From Embiotoca jacksoni (lineage: Eukaryota > Chordata > Actinopteri > Embiotocidae), in contig JAKOON010000006.1 in assembly GCA_022577435.1 (NCBI GenBank), positions 16,398,001-16,462,000 of the forward strand: DNA of 64,000 nucleotides, given 5' to 3'. This document shows, in pieces, positions 26,801-33,300 of the stretch. Under the pieces are notes generated by a model. It had not been told where the DNA came from. It saw only the letters and a list, made by a program, of their open reading frames with translations, and searched no databases. A program made the position numbers and the translations under genes. How positions within the stretch are numbered: position 1 is the first letter of the stretch; each line of letters begins with the position of its first letter.

Positions 26801-28020
26801 AAAGAATGGGACACCACGTTGCTTTTATTTCTTTTTTTCAAACATATTTTAACTGCACCTAACCTACATTTGAAGGATTGTTATTTTATTGTCATTGTCC
26901 AGATAACATAATAGTTAATGGGCTATATTAATGACTCGCCAGGTGTCCTGTTGTTTTGTGCCGATTTAAGGATGAAATGACATTTGACGAAAAACTTCAG
27001 TCGTGCAACTGCAGTTTTTCCTCCGGATCCGGTGGCATCGTTTCACCCTGTCGTCAGACTGCGTACGTAGTGTATCACTGTTCATGTGTGTATTATTTGG
27101 AATAATTGGCAATTTCCATCTCTGCTTTGTCATGATCAGTAAATATGAATATGTGTTTATCTTTGTTTATTTTTTATTTTTTTTTCTCTTTGGACACTGA
27201 CAACAAAACAATTTTGTTGAAGCACCTTAAAATATTTTACCGTCCATTGTCCTTCACGTCACTTCCTGTCATTCACTTTCTCAGCTGGTGTGAGAACACT
27301 TTGTGTGCGTGTGTGTGTCTGTGGTGTTTTTGTAAGCCTTTTGTATGAGAGCTGTGAAATGGCCAACATCCACTTGCTTTATAAAGTCAGCTGTTTCTCA
27401 CCCACCATCACATTTGGTTTCCTTTCTTTCCTCACATCCTTCACGTCGTCTTCATCGGTGGTGCTGATCTCGACTCATCTGAAAGCTGTTCTAGTAGCCG
27501 GGCTTGTAGACCCTCTTTTTTTTTTTCTTCTTCTTTTTTTCTGCTGCGGGTATTTCTTGTTTCAAGAGTCAGTGAGGTATTTAAACTGTAGGTAGACTGA
27601 GTAGAGTTGGTGATTGCTGCCTTACATCCAACTCGCTCATTTAATAGCCATGTATATGTAAACCTCTTCTGTGATGCAAAAAAAAAAAAAAAACTATTAA
27701 TTTATGCATATGTAGTCTAGAAAACACCAAGAAAGTGTATGAAAGTGTGCAGAGAACATGATCACAACCTCCTCAGTGTTCAAACGAACCGTAAACCTCT
27801 TGTCTTGCCTTTGATACAAACATCAGAACGGATTTGGACCGAAGACGTGAATTTGACTCCTGATATGTTTATACATGTAATGATGATGTAAATCTTATAT
27901 GTTATTCATGTTAATATCAAACCCAATGCACACTCTTGGACCTAAGTATTTCTACAGTATCTTAGCATTTGTTGGATAATTTTATGGGGCTGTATTGCTA
28001 ATAAAATCCAGCTGGTAGAT
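1..28020 (+). CDS. sorbs2: sorbs2 gene (5' partial): sorbin/SH3 adaptor, 24 visible coding exons
   Basis: Scaffold adaptor of the SORBS (ArgBP2/vinexin/CAP) family, which links actin, alpha-actinin, vinculin and signalling kinases at Z-discs, stress fibres and synapses. Coding exons run from 1 to the stop at 25819; all splice phases agree and the joined frame gives 2078 residues with no internal stop. Order: Ser/Pro-rich N-terminal part, SoHo domain (about residues 370-423), linker, neural-type insert (about 668-1289), SH3-1 (1316-1369), SH3-2 (about 1392-1445), long Pro-rich region (1478-2010), SH3-3 (about 2022-2078). The wording of SH3-1 and the neural insert fits SORBS2 better than SORBS1, and the pdlim3 neighbour agrees. 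Known SORBS2 isoforms are nearer 650-1200 aa, so the full join is probably a maximum and many exons are alternative. Which teleost copy (a or b) cannot be told. The first exons are outside the window. Confidence 0.93.
1110..1529 (+). CDS. sorbs2: sorbs2 visible exon 2, Ser/Thr/Pro-rich
   Basis: Acceptor CAG at 1107-1109, donor GTAA at 1530; 140 codons in phase 0 at both ends. It begins GPPSPDPTARHSPYRCHSSD and is dominated by Ser, Thr, Pro and Ala. The frame stays open past the donor until a stop at 1887-1889, so retention of the intron would give an alternative C-terminal tail. Confidence 0.75.
2593..3024. mobile_element. MITE with perfect 16-bp inverted ends at TTAA (piggyBac-like)
   Basis: Left end TTAAAGGTCCCATATT (2593-2608) and right end AATATGGGACCTTTAA (3009-3024) are exact inverted repeats 432 bp apart. 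The outermost TTAA on both sides would serve as the target duplication of a piggyBac-type element. The interior holds a GT/AT microsatellite and no transposase frame. It lies in the sorbs2 intron 1530-3653. Similar AGGTCCCATATT-ended elements are familiar from other fish genomes. Confidence 0.75.
2609..2667. repeat. (GT)n(AT)n microsatellite
   Basis: About 6 GT units followed directly by about 23 AT units, just inside the left end of the MITE. Confidence 0.95.
3654..3780 (+). CDS. sorbs2: sorbs2 visible exon 3
   Basis: Acceptor TAG at 3651-3653, donor GTGAAT at 3781. It encodes a stretch with HPQRPLSPPAYPPPPASLH, matching the QRP-SP-AY segment that precedes the SoHo domain in human SORBS2. 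It ends in phase 1. Confidence 0.85.
4081..4256 (+). CDS. sorbs2: sorbs2 visible exon 4: start of SoHo domain
   Basis: Acceptor CTTCTTGTAG, donor GTGAGC at 4257. It encodes the first half of the sorbin homology domain, including EEEKKVSVVKAPHYEGIGP and VDESGIPIAIRT, nearly identical to the human protein. In the family this domain binds flotillin in lipid rafts. Phase 0 at the end. Confidence 0.95.
4257..6060 (+). other. sorbs2 intron splitting the SoHo domain
   Basis: An intron of 1.8 kb between the two SoHo exons. Open frames here are short and lack splice-consistent coding. Nothing else recognised. Confidence 0.7.
6061..6127 (+). CDS. sorbs2: sorbs2 visible exon 5: end of SoHo domain
   Basis: Acceptor CTCTCCACAG, donor GTAAGG at 6128. 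It encodes VDRPKDWYKTMFKQIHKVHK, the conserved C-terminal half of the SoHo domain. Confidence 0.95.
6993..7043 (+). CDS. sorbs2: sorbs2 visible exon 6 (small linker exon)
   Basis: A 51-base exon between CTCTACAG and GTGAGA, phase 1 at both ends so it can be skipped in frame. It encodes DDDYSDTYNASYAVINN, which lines up with the DDDTDMYNTPY segment of human SORBS2. Confidence 0.88.
7169..7382 (+). CDS. sorbs2: sorbs2 visible exon 7, Pro-rich linker, GC donor
   Basis: Acceptor AACAG at 7164-7168. It encodes the conserved HTYRPLSKSPSDN block followed by a Pro-rich run (PSPVPPPPPPMPSLL). No GT donor restores the frame into the next exon. A GC donor (GCAAGA at 7383) does so exactly, giving DMNVWGPPDRK across the junction. 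The exon end is therefore inferred. Confidence 0.8.
7667..7781 (+). CDS. sorbs2: sorbs2 visible exon 8
   Basis: Acceptor CACCAG, donor GTGAGT at 7782. It encodes NVWGPPDRKVDTRKYRAEPK and SIFEYEPGKSSILEHERP, strongly conserved with human SORBS2. Ends in phase 0. Confidence 0.95.
7782..10320 (+). other. sorbs2 intron with SINE
   Basis: An intron of 2.5 kb between exon 8 and the LENEPWYKFF cassette exon. It contains the SINE at 9313-9615 and, near 9750, the phrase ttatttgtatagcactttt common in fish interspersed repeats. No coding seen. Confidence 0.7.
9313..9615 (+). mobile_element. tRNA-derived SINE-like repeat
   Basis: It starts with gggcggcacggtggtgcagt and has a pol III A-box-like GTGGTTAGCACTG and a B-box-like GTTTCGAATCC about 30 bases later. 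A conserved body with gcatgttctccctg and gcgtgggttctctccgggtt follows, and the tail has simple aaaatcaaaatcaaa repeats. This organisation is that of the abundant fish tRNA-like SINE. No matching target duplication was confirmed. Confidence 0.75.
10321..10392 (+). CDS. sorbs2: sorbs2 visible exon 9 (cassette exon)
   Basis: Acceptor TTTCCCAG, donor GTAAGT. Its 24 codons (TYDDIDLENEPWYKFFSELE then FGRP) are shared almost unchanged with SORBS1 and long SORBS2 isoforms. It is phase 0 at both ends, so it can be included or skipped without a frame change. Confidence 0.95.
10570..10602. repeat. (CA)n microsatellite
   Basis: About 16 CA units, preceded by a C-rich run. Confidence 0.95.
11652..11681. 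repeat. (GT)n microsatellite
   Basis: About 15 GT/TG units in a sorbs2 intron. Confidence 0.95.
11840..11890. repeat. (GT)n microsatellite
   Basis: About 22 GT units grading into GTGCGCGT. Confidence 0.95.
12061..12130 (+). repeat. CTCCTATTC-type pyrimidine tract before exon 10
   Basis: Repeated CCTCCTATTCCTCC units form an extended polypyrimidine tract just upstream of the weak AAG acceptor of sorbs2 exon 10. It may help recognition of that exon. Confidence 0.6.
12160..12216 (+). CDS. sorbs2: sorbs2 visible exon 10 (cassette exon)
   Basis: Nineteen codons, PPKKRLDYNPDISARQRIE, contiguous in sense with exon 9 (FGRP-PPKK). The acceptor is a weak AAG preceded by a long CTCCTATTC-rich tract; the donor is GTAATC. 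Phase 0 at both ends. Confidence 0.93.
12806..12855 (+). CDS. sorbs2: sorbs2 visible exon 11
   Basis: Acceptor CTATTTCAG, donor GTAACT at 12856. It encodes TSLHIAPADKPPERPAR, corresponding to the human segment before the DFRKRRKSEP block. Ends in phase 2. Confidence 0.85.
13718..13893 (+). CDS. sorbs2: sorbs2 visible exon 12
   Basis: Acceptor TTTTGTAG, donor GTACAC at 13894. It encodes SDYRKRRKSEPS, a basic block with a likely phosphoserine context, and ends in SSPSSPSRAK, both matching human SORBS2. Ends in phase 1. Confidence 0.93.
14231..16093 (+). CDS. sorbs2: sorbs2 visible exon 13: large neural-type (nArgBP2) insert
   Basis: A single 1863-base exon between CATCTGAAAG and the donor CAG/GTGCAG at 16094; phase 1 on both sides, so it can be skipped in frame. 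It carries the landmarks of the neural nArgBP2 insert: KSRSCDDLLND, EVPRDMVPNRISEYERLIQK, KSKSMPNLGD, KRRFSIESLLEE, GSSFCSESDFDH, an 11-residue poly-His run (15322-15354) and SSCKGRCPASYTRFTTM. The last region is a candidate C2H2-like finger (Cys-x3-Cys then His). Near the end is a short LQSPQ repeat. The frame stays open to 16170 past the donor, which would give an alternative end if the intron were retained. Confidence 0.95.
15322..15354 (+). repeat. Poly-His codon run in sorbs2 neural exon
   Basis: Eleven consecutive CAT/CAC codons. A poly-His run at the same place, just before the RHLISSCKGRCPASYTRF block, is known in human SORBS2, so this is a conserved feature rather than chance expansion. 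Codons are mixed CAT and CAC. Confidence 0.9.
15946..16001 (+). repeat. 15-bp coding minisatellite (LQSPQ)
   Basis: Three near-identical copies of CTACAGTCACCACAG (15946, 15961, 15976) and a partial fourth (15991). It is in frame and encodes tandem LQSPQ. The only difference among the first three is one synonymous A-to-G change. Confidence 0.95.
16094..17808 (+). other. sorbs2 intron after the neural exon
   Basis: An AT-rich intron of 1.7 kb. No coding, RNA gene or clear repeat recognised. Confidence 0.7.
17809..17888 (+). CDS. sorbs2: sorbs2 visible exon 14
   Basis: Acceptor CATCACAG, donor GTACAA at 17889. It encodes DQDVLRSYSTMDGRHTPQSR and RPTPDRE, matching the short Ser/Arg linker before SH3-1 in human SORBS2. 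Ends in phase 0. Confidence 0.9.
18312..18358 (+). CDS. sorbs2: sorbs2 visible exon 15: start of SH3-1
   Basis: Acceptor CTCCATCAG, donor GTAAGT. It encodes KQPARAIYDFKAQTA, with the ALYDY-type motif (AIYDF) that opens an SH3 fold. Confidence 0.95.
18755..18869 (+). CDS. sorbs2: sorbs2 visible exon 16: rest of SH3-1
   Basis: Acceptor GTGTTTCAG, donor GTAAGT at 18870. It encodes ELTFKKGDAVNIIRQIDANW then YEGEHRGRVGIFPISYVE. The conserved NWYEG and the GIFPxSYVE peptide-groove motif are intact. Family SH3 domains bind Pro-rich partners such as Cbl, Abl and vinculin. Confidence 0.96.
18997..19125 (+). CDS. sorbs2: sorbs2 visible exon 17: linker and start of SH3-2
   Basis: Acceptor GTGCACAG, donor GTTCGT (weak). 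It encodes a Pro-rich linker (IRPPPPAHV) then EIGEAMARYNFNADTNVELS, the start of SH3-2. Forty-three codons, phase 0. Confidence 0.95.
19468..19895. mobile_element. Probable hAT-like MITE
   Basis: TTTTCCACT (19468-19476) and AGTGGAAAA (19887-19895) are inverted ends. The interior holds phrases I associate with a common fish hAT-type MITE (caatgagccgagccggtact, tggagtcacgcaacgtcact). Target duplications were not found, so the borders are approximate. It lies in the intron that splits SH3-2. Confidence 0.5.
20120..20314 (+). CDS. sorbs2: sorbs2 visible exon 18: rest of SH3-2
   Basis: Acceptor GTGTGTAG, donor GTAAGA. It encodes GERVIVIRQVDQNWYEGKIP and QGIFPVSYVDIVKRS, completing SH3-2, then a Ser/His/Pro tail. 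Phase 0 at the end. Confidence 0.96.
20729..21757 (+). CDS. sorbs2: sorbs2 visible exon 19: long Pro-rich exon between SH3-2 and SH3-3
   Basis: Open for 343 codons in the frame set by exon 18, ending at the donor CAG/GTAGAG. It holds Pro-rich runs (PPTPPPLPAELAP, PPLPPPPPLPPAP), an AITSEWLSLTLD block, a DPYDELLSMILDG block and a Glu-rich acidic end. The only acceptor giving the right phase is an unusual GAG (20726-20728) after a T-rich tract, so the start is less certain than the frame. This region is short in the common human isoforms, so the exon is probably alternative. Confidence 0.82.
21758..22781 (+). other. sorbs2 intron, A/T homopolymer-rich
   Basis: Contains poly-A runs near 21850 and 21920 and poly-T runs near 22385 and 22635. 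No coding seen. Confidence 0.7.
22782..23267 (+). CDS. sorbs2: sorbs2 visible exon 20: Ser/Pro-rich exon
   Basis: Acceptor CCCTATAG, donor GTAAAG at 23268; 162 codons, phase 0 at both ends, open throughout despite highly skewed C/T-rich composition. Ends PGRRSPKVK, which joins naturally to the next exon. The polypeptide is almost only Ser, Pro, Thr and Leu and probably disordered, with many SH3/WW ligand-like PxxP motifs. Confidence 0.8.
23701..23784 (+). CDS. sorbs2: sorbs2 visible exon 21
   Basis: Encodes QDPVVGGKPPRSPIFSRRSY then LSPVRGRR, phase 0 at both ends; donor GTAGGG at 23785. The acceptor is a tandem AAG/CAG (23698-23703), so the exon may start at 23701 or 23704, with or without one Gln. 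Confidence 0.85.
24089..24126 (+). CDS. sorbs2: sorbs2 visible exon 22
   Basis: A 38-base micro-exon, acceptor TCACTCAG, donor GTAAGT. It encodes RLVQDALHGGGDP, the short lead-in to SH3-3 known from the SORBS family (GGGEPFQALYNY in human). Confidence 0.92.
24254..24360 (+). CDS. sorbs2: sorbs2 visible exon 23: SH3-3
   Basis: Acceptor CAACACAG, donor GTAAGA. It encodes YQALYNYMPRNEDELELKEG and DIVDVMEKCDDGWFVG, the most conserved SH3 of the family. Confidence 0.97.
24361..25757 (+). other. sorbs2 last intron
   Basis: An intron of 1.4 kb splitting SH3-3. Nothing recognised. Confidence 0.7.
25758..25819 (+). CDS. sorbs2: sorbs2 last coding exon: end of SH3-3 and stop
   Basis: Acceptor TTTGTGCAG. 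It encodes GTSRRSKLFGTFPGNYVKQL followed by TAA at 25817-25819. This is the canonical C-terminus of SORBS proteins. Confidence 0.97.
26197..26227. repeat. (TTTC)n tract in sorbs2 3' UTR
   Basis: A short TTTC microsatellite inside the 3' UTR. Confidence 0.9.
28000..28005 (+). terminator. Poly(A) signal, sorbs2
   Basis: Canonical AATAAA about 2.2 kb downstream of the sorbs2 stop. It is the first canonical hexamer I noticed after the stop. Confidence 0.5.
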
Positions 28021-29897
28021 GAAATATTTCCAAATATGTTTTGCTTTCAGCTCAACAGAAAAGACATTGTTCGTGACTGAAAAGGAAATCTTTAGAAGGT
28101 AGCCTGTGGAGTTTTGACCCGTCGACCAGCACGAAGGTGGCGGGATACAGGTGAATGCGTTTGGTTTACACAATTCCGCACGTCAACAGATGGTGGCGGT
28201 AATGTGCAATAAAAGGCAGTAGTGTGCCTATCAAAAGAAGAAGGGACGCTTATGTGAACAAATTAAAAGTATTGTGGGATTTCGGTGGCACTCGGAGCTC
28301 CACACACATTTCTTCCTTCTGACAACTTGAATCTTTAAAAAACGGGTCACAAATGTTTTGTTTAGCAGGTTAAGTAGTATTCTACAACGTCGTGACTTCA
28401 CTGTTGGGTTGAGGTGACAGGTGCAACACAATTTCGACCTGTGACGTGCTGTGAAACGTTAACCTCACAAACTAAATATCAGAAAATACTTGGAAAAGGG
28501 GGCTGTATAAAACGTGTGGCATCTGTAGCTTTTATAGGAAAAACACTTGTTGATGACATTTACATGTTTCTTTCACAGGGTTATCAAGTCATACAGAGGA
28601 TAGTATTTTAGTTGTTTTTTTGGCTCTTCACTGTACGTGTGCCAAATACGCTTTTGATGCAGGTGCGAGTTGGTGAGCGTTGCACTGAGAATGAAAGAAA
28701 TTAAAAGCATCAATATATGCAGTCGAGTAAACTTTTACCACTGATTCGCTCTGTTAAAACTGTCTAGAGGCAATTTTTGAACTATTAGTGTTTCCCATAT
28801 TAGACCACAGAAACAAACCATGAATGTGGTCCACGCTGAAACGCTTGATTGGAAGAGTGCTCAGCAGATGGTGAATTTTGTGGCGTGATTCCTAACGTGA
28901 CTTTCTTTCATTCACGCGATGAAATCATCTCGTGCTCAATGTCAGCTTCATTACTGACATAGATTAACATGCCCTACTCGCAGTTTGTTGACACAGCGCT
29001 CTGGTGGACACATTCGGTGTTTTTCATCATTTTTGGTACATGCAGAGAGAGGCATGCAGCAAGCAAAACAAATCCTGGGTTGGCTGCAACAAAACACTGA
29101 TCGTGAGGAACCAGCAGAGTAAATAGGATTCTTGTTCGCTGCAGAAGAAGCTTGTTGAGAGATAAGGAAAAGATTCCTTTTTGCAGACAAGACCCCCAGT
29201 TTCTGGTATAAACAAAGACAAATGAATTGTTTTGAAGCTCAGGAGTGTGAGCCCTGGGTCCCATCCAGATCAATAGTGGCTGGAATGTGCCTGAGACGTC
29301 CAGAGCCTCAGAGAGGAGCTTCGCCTCCAGACCAAATATGGACAGGAGCAGCAAGACCCGTCAACCAGAGCGAGAGGAGGCCAGCCAGCCAGATCCACGA
29401 GCTGCCCGCCCGGGCAGGAGAATCGCTGAGGGGGGGAGGGGGGAGGGGGCAGGCTGGTTCCTAACAGAGGCTGGTTTACATCTTCACTCTGTCTACAAGT
29501 GTTAATTTGGGTAAGAGCAGACTGTGAGCCCAAACTGGTTGAGAAACACAGCTTATGCCTAAATTGCACTTGATTTACGAGGCAGATGGCTGGCTGCTAT
29601 TTGGAGAGAGATAGAAAAGGACGGAAGAAGACATACTCAAGAGATTTAGGTGAGCAAGTGCTGCTGGTACAGACTGAGAGCAGGATCCCAAAATCTGTCC
29701 AGTTACCTCATTGCTGGGGTGTGGTCTGTCCACTCTCCTCCCCCTAACTACCCCCGTCCTACACCCCCCCCCCCCTCCCCCGCATGGTTCAAAATCTCCA
29801 TCACTTTGATATTCCTCTACTCTTCAACTGTGATCCCGGCAGTGTGCAGTTTACTGTCCGTGCTGCTGTTGTAACAGCTGGGAGACATTAAAGGGTC
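28021..29897. other. sorbs2-pdlim3 intergenic region and pdlim3 5' flank
   Basis: No coding supported. The stretch near 28185-28255 (gatggtggcggtaatgtgca then an aaagaagaag end) resembles a scattered fish repeat. The last 600 bases are GC-richer, with a G-run block (29430-29449) and a C-run block (29764-29780), and probably contain the pdlim3 promoter and 5' UTR, although I cannot place the start site. A CAGCTG E-box lies at 29875-29880. Confidence 0.5.
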
Positions 29898-29990
29898 ATG
29901 CCACATAATGTCGTGTTGGACGGGCCGGCCCCCTGGGGTTTTCGCCTGACGGGAGGAAAGGACTTCAACCAGCCTCTGACCATCTCCAGG
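29898..29990 (+). CDS. pdlim3: pdlim3 exon 1: start of PDZ
   Basis: ATG at 29898; encodes MPHNVVLDGPAPWGFRLTGG and KDFNQPLTISR, with the PWGF peptide-binding loop. Donor AGG/GTGAGT; phase 0. Confidence 0.96.
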
Positions 29991-30341
29991 GTGAGTGAGT
30001 GATATGATGTCTCTGTTAAAAGGTGATAAAAGATTCCATTGGCTGTTACAGTTTCTTTTTCACAACATGAGCAAAACAAAAACGTTTGACTTGTTTCTAT
30101 GGCTCTCGTTTAATTTCTTCCCCCAGTTCATTTTTCTAAGTTGTGTATTTTACAAATGTCTCGTCTCCTCTGGTGGTCCAATCCAGACTAATCACTGTTT
30201 GCTTTAGTGTCATCATTGTGTTTCCAGGCGGGTTCTTTCTGGAGTGGTATGGGGCTTGCACCTGTGCCACAGTAAAGGCAAGAGGCTTAGATACAAATAG
30301 CAGCTTGCATTGTAGACTGACATGTGCACGCACACACGCAC

Positions 30342-30392
<51 letters not shown>

Positions 30393-33300
30393 CACACACA
30401 CACGCACACACACACATACATACGTCTCATTAAGTGGATTTCAGACAGAAGAATTTAGGAGTGCAGAAAATATTCCTAAAAAGGATTCTAATCCTGCAGC
30501 GTGTGCGAATGATTTCCAACTGAAACCTGAAGTCTGGCCAAACAGAATTTTTTTTTTTTTGAATCCTGAGAGACAGCATTTCTATGTTGAGACAAACTTA
30601 TCTAAACCTCCATACATCACAGGACGTTCGTGCCGGCAACTGCGTCAACACGGAGAGGAATAGATTTGCCATTGATTGGAGTGATGACCACAGTGTCGTG
30701 ATATGTCTCTTGTAACAGTGCAGCTGTTCAGGAGATGGTAAACTTCAACTTTAGCTTGACTTAATGGATCATGCAGCCTATCGTCCTCGTAAACTGACAG
30801 CACAAGCAGCGCCGGGAGGTGAAAGATAGTCTGTAGATGAAACTTTTTGACATTTAAGAAGAACAACTAATACTTTGGACAAGCAAATGATTGATTGCAA
30901 TGATACTTGGTTAAACTGTGTGAAGTTATCTTCATCTGTAATGATAATGGTAATTCCCTGCAGTTATGGTATTTCCTGTTGATAGAAGTGAATGGCCATG
31001 GAAGCCAAAAGAGAATTTAGTAAATTTAAAGGCACAGTTCACATTAGAGTTAGACGAGAGGACAAATCCAGTAAATATGCAGCTGGTGGCCAGCTAGCAC
31101 AGCTCAGTACAAAGACCAGAAGTAGAAGGAAGCAGCTCATGTTGCTCAAGTCAAAAGCGCACTTATTAACACCTCATATCTCGGTCCTTGAGTCTCCAAG
31201 CCTCTCTCTAAAAGAGCAAGTTTGTTTTTGCGCTTAGGTTTTTGTGTGGATCAAACATACAACATACAACATGGTAAGTAATGAGCTTTAGAAGTGCAGG
31301 TAGGCTGACTTTTGTTACCCTTGGAAAGAGTCGCATAAATAGAATACAAGAAGTCGGTAAGACATACTTCACCAAGAGACATCGTGAAAATATTTGTCCT
31401 AGTTTTCTATTTTTGAAAAGTTACTTTTTCCACCACTTCAAAACACAGAAGTAAACATTGTGAAACTGAGCAGTCGTCTCTCTATCAGTGTTTAGACTAG
31501 TTTGTGGGCTGAATCCCCAGAGACACACAGGGTCAGATGAGAAGAGTTCAGTAATCCTGCTCTGTTGGGACTGTGCACGTCTATATTTAGGGAAAGACAT
31601 CAGGAACTACTGACTGAAAACATAGTTAGGTCACAAACCACCGGCTCTGTTCAATAATGTCACACCTGTTGTGTTAGCAGACACTCGGAGACCTCCATGA
31701 GATCAGCGATGAGAGAAGACTGGGATGGAAGAGGGAAGCGGAGAGGAATCTGGGAGGGTAAATGATACGTGAGGAGTAACACAAGAAGCAATGGCTTCAA
31801 CTGTGCTTGTCAGGGAGAGGCATGTCAAAGAAAGAACCAAGAAAAGATCTGATATATGTCAGGGAGAGGCATGTCAAAGAAAGAACCAAGAAAAGATCTG
31901 ATATATCGGAAAGAGAAATGTTGTCTGCGTGACAAACTGTTGCTGCAGTGAATCCGGTGTCTCTCTTCACTGCCATTTTTGGTCAGGAACATCCTCCTCT
32001 GTGACCCGCTGCTGTTCCCAGCTGGTTGAGGAAAGTAAACACAAGTGATAATCATCGTTTTCTTCAACACACAGCTGCCTTAAAGGGGAACTCTGTAAAA
32101 AAAAAAAAAGACAGACATACAAACTTATACTCTTGACAGAAACCTGTGTCGCAAACCAAGATGCTAACTGCCATTTAGACGGGTATTGTGTACAGTATGT
32201 TGCCATTTCGCTTTATCATCACGTTTGTTAGGTTTAGTTGAGCTTTGTAGCGTAGGCCTCCGCTTTATTATCAAAAAAGAATTTTGAAACGATGAGCTGA
32301 AAGATGCTAAAATTCTGCTTTAATGCTGAGGGGAAGTAGAGGGTTTGGGATAAAACTCCTTTTTACTTTGTGTGATTTCATCCATTGTTAATCTTAACTA
32401 GAATTACCGCCTCGAAGCTGTATGTTTTCGCGAACTGCAGTTTACGCCCACGTCAGCCCAAACTCATAAACGTAGCGAAGACTTGTCCTTATGTATTCCG
32501 ATGGTTAAACAATGCAGCTGACTGACAGCAGGCAATGCTCCAAAAATATATGTTGCTGTGAGGAAAGCCACAAATTATAAAACATGGATGTTTCACACGC
32601 ATCTTTAACAGCACAGAAGACCTTTACAGCCAACACAGTTTCAAGGTGGACGCCCAAGATTAGTGTATCAGATTAGTGTCAGACCAAAGGGGAGATGTGG
32701 TCACAATCTCTCCTTCTGTTCCTGAATGATGTTGAATAATGGACAGAAACGTTGTTTTTGCAGGACATTACGACGTCGCAGTGAAGTTGACTTTTGGCCT
32801 TCATGATGTAAATTTCATCACTTTACCATTGTATAATTGTACATTGTGAAATGTATTCCTAAATTTTGTCATAAAATGCCACAAACGTGTTTTGTTAGGT
32901 AACGGTGACCTTTGACCTGTGAGTCCAAGTGAATGTTTGTGTTAAATTTGAAGAAAGTCCCTCAAGGCATTCGGGAAAAAAAAAAAAATCACATTTATAA
33001 AAGGAATGAATGTGAGGTGACCGTTACCTTGACCTTTGACCCCCAACATCGTATCTGTTGTTCCTTGAATCCAAGTGTGATGTTTTTTCTTTAAATCCAG
33101 TAGCTGGAGTGTTCCTTCAGTGACGAGGGTTTCACATCATCTAACATCCTGAACCTGCCAAATTTATCTTCCTTGTACTGTACTTCCTGGATACCCCACG
33201 ACTCCAACTGGATTCTCTGTTTTTATTTCTTCTCTTTATTCTTTCTTACATTGACTTTTGGATGAAGACACAAGACAAATGCAAGGAGAAGGGAGGGGGG

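Larger units (their letters stand above)
25820..28020 (+). other. sorbs2: sorbs2 3' UTR
   Basis: About 2.2 kb of AT-rich sequence without supported coding. An AATAAA at 28000-28005 is the best poly(A) signal. A second lies at 28208-28213 in a segment that looks like an interspersed repeat. The exact cleavage site is not visible. Confidence 0.6.
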
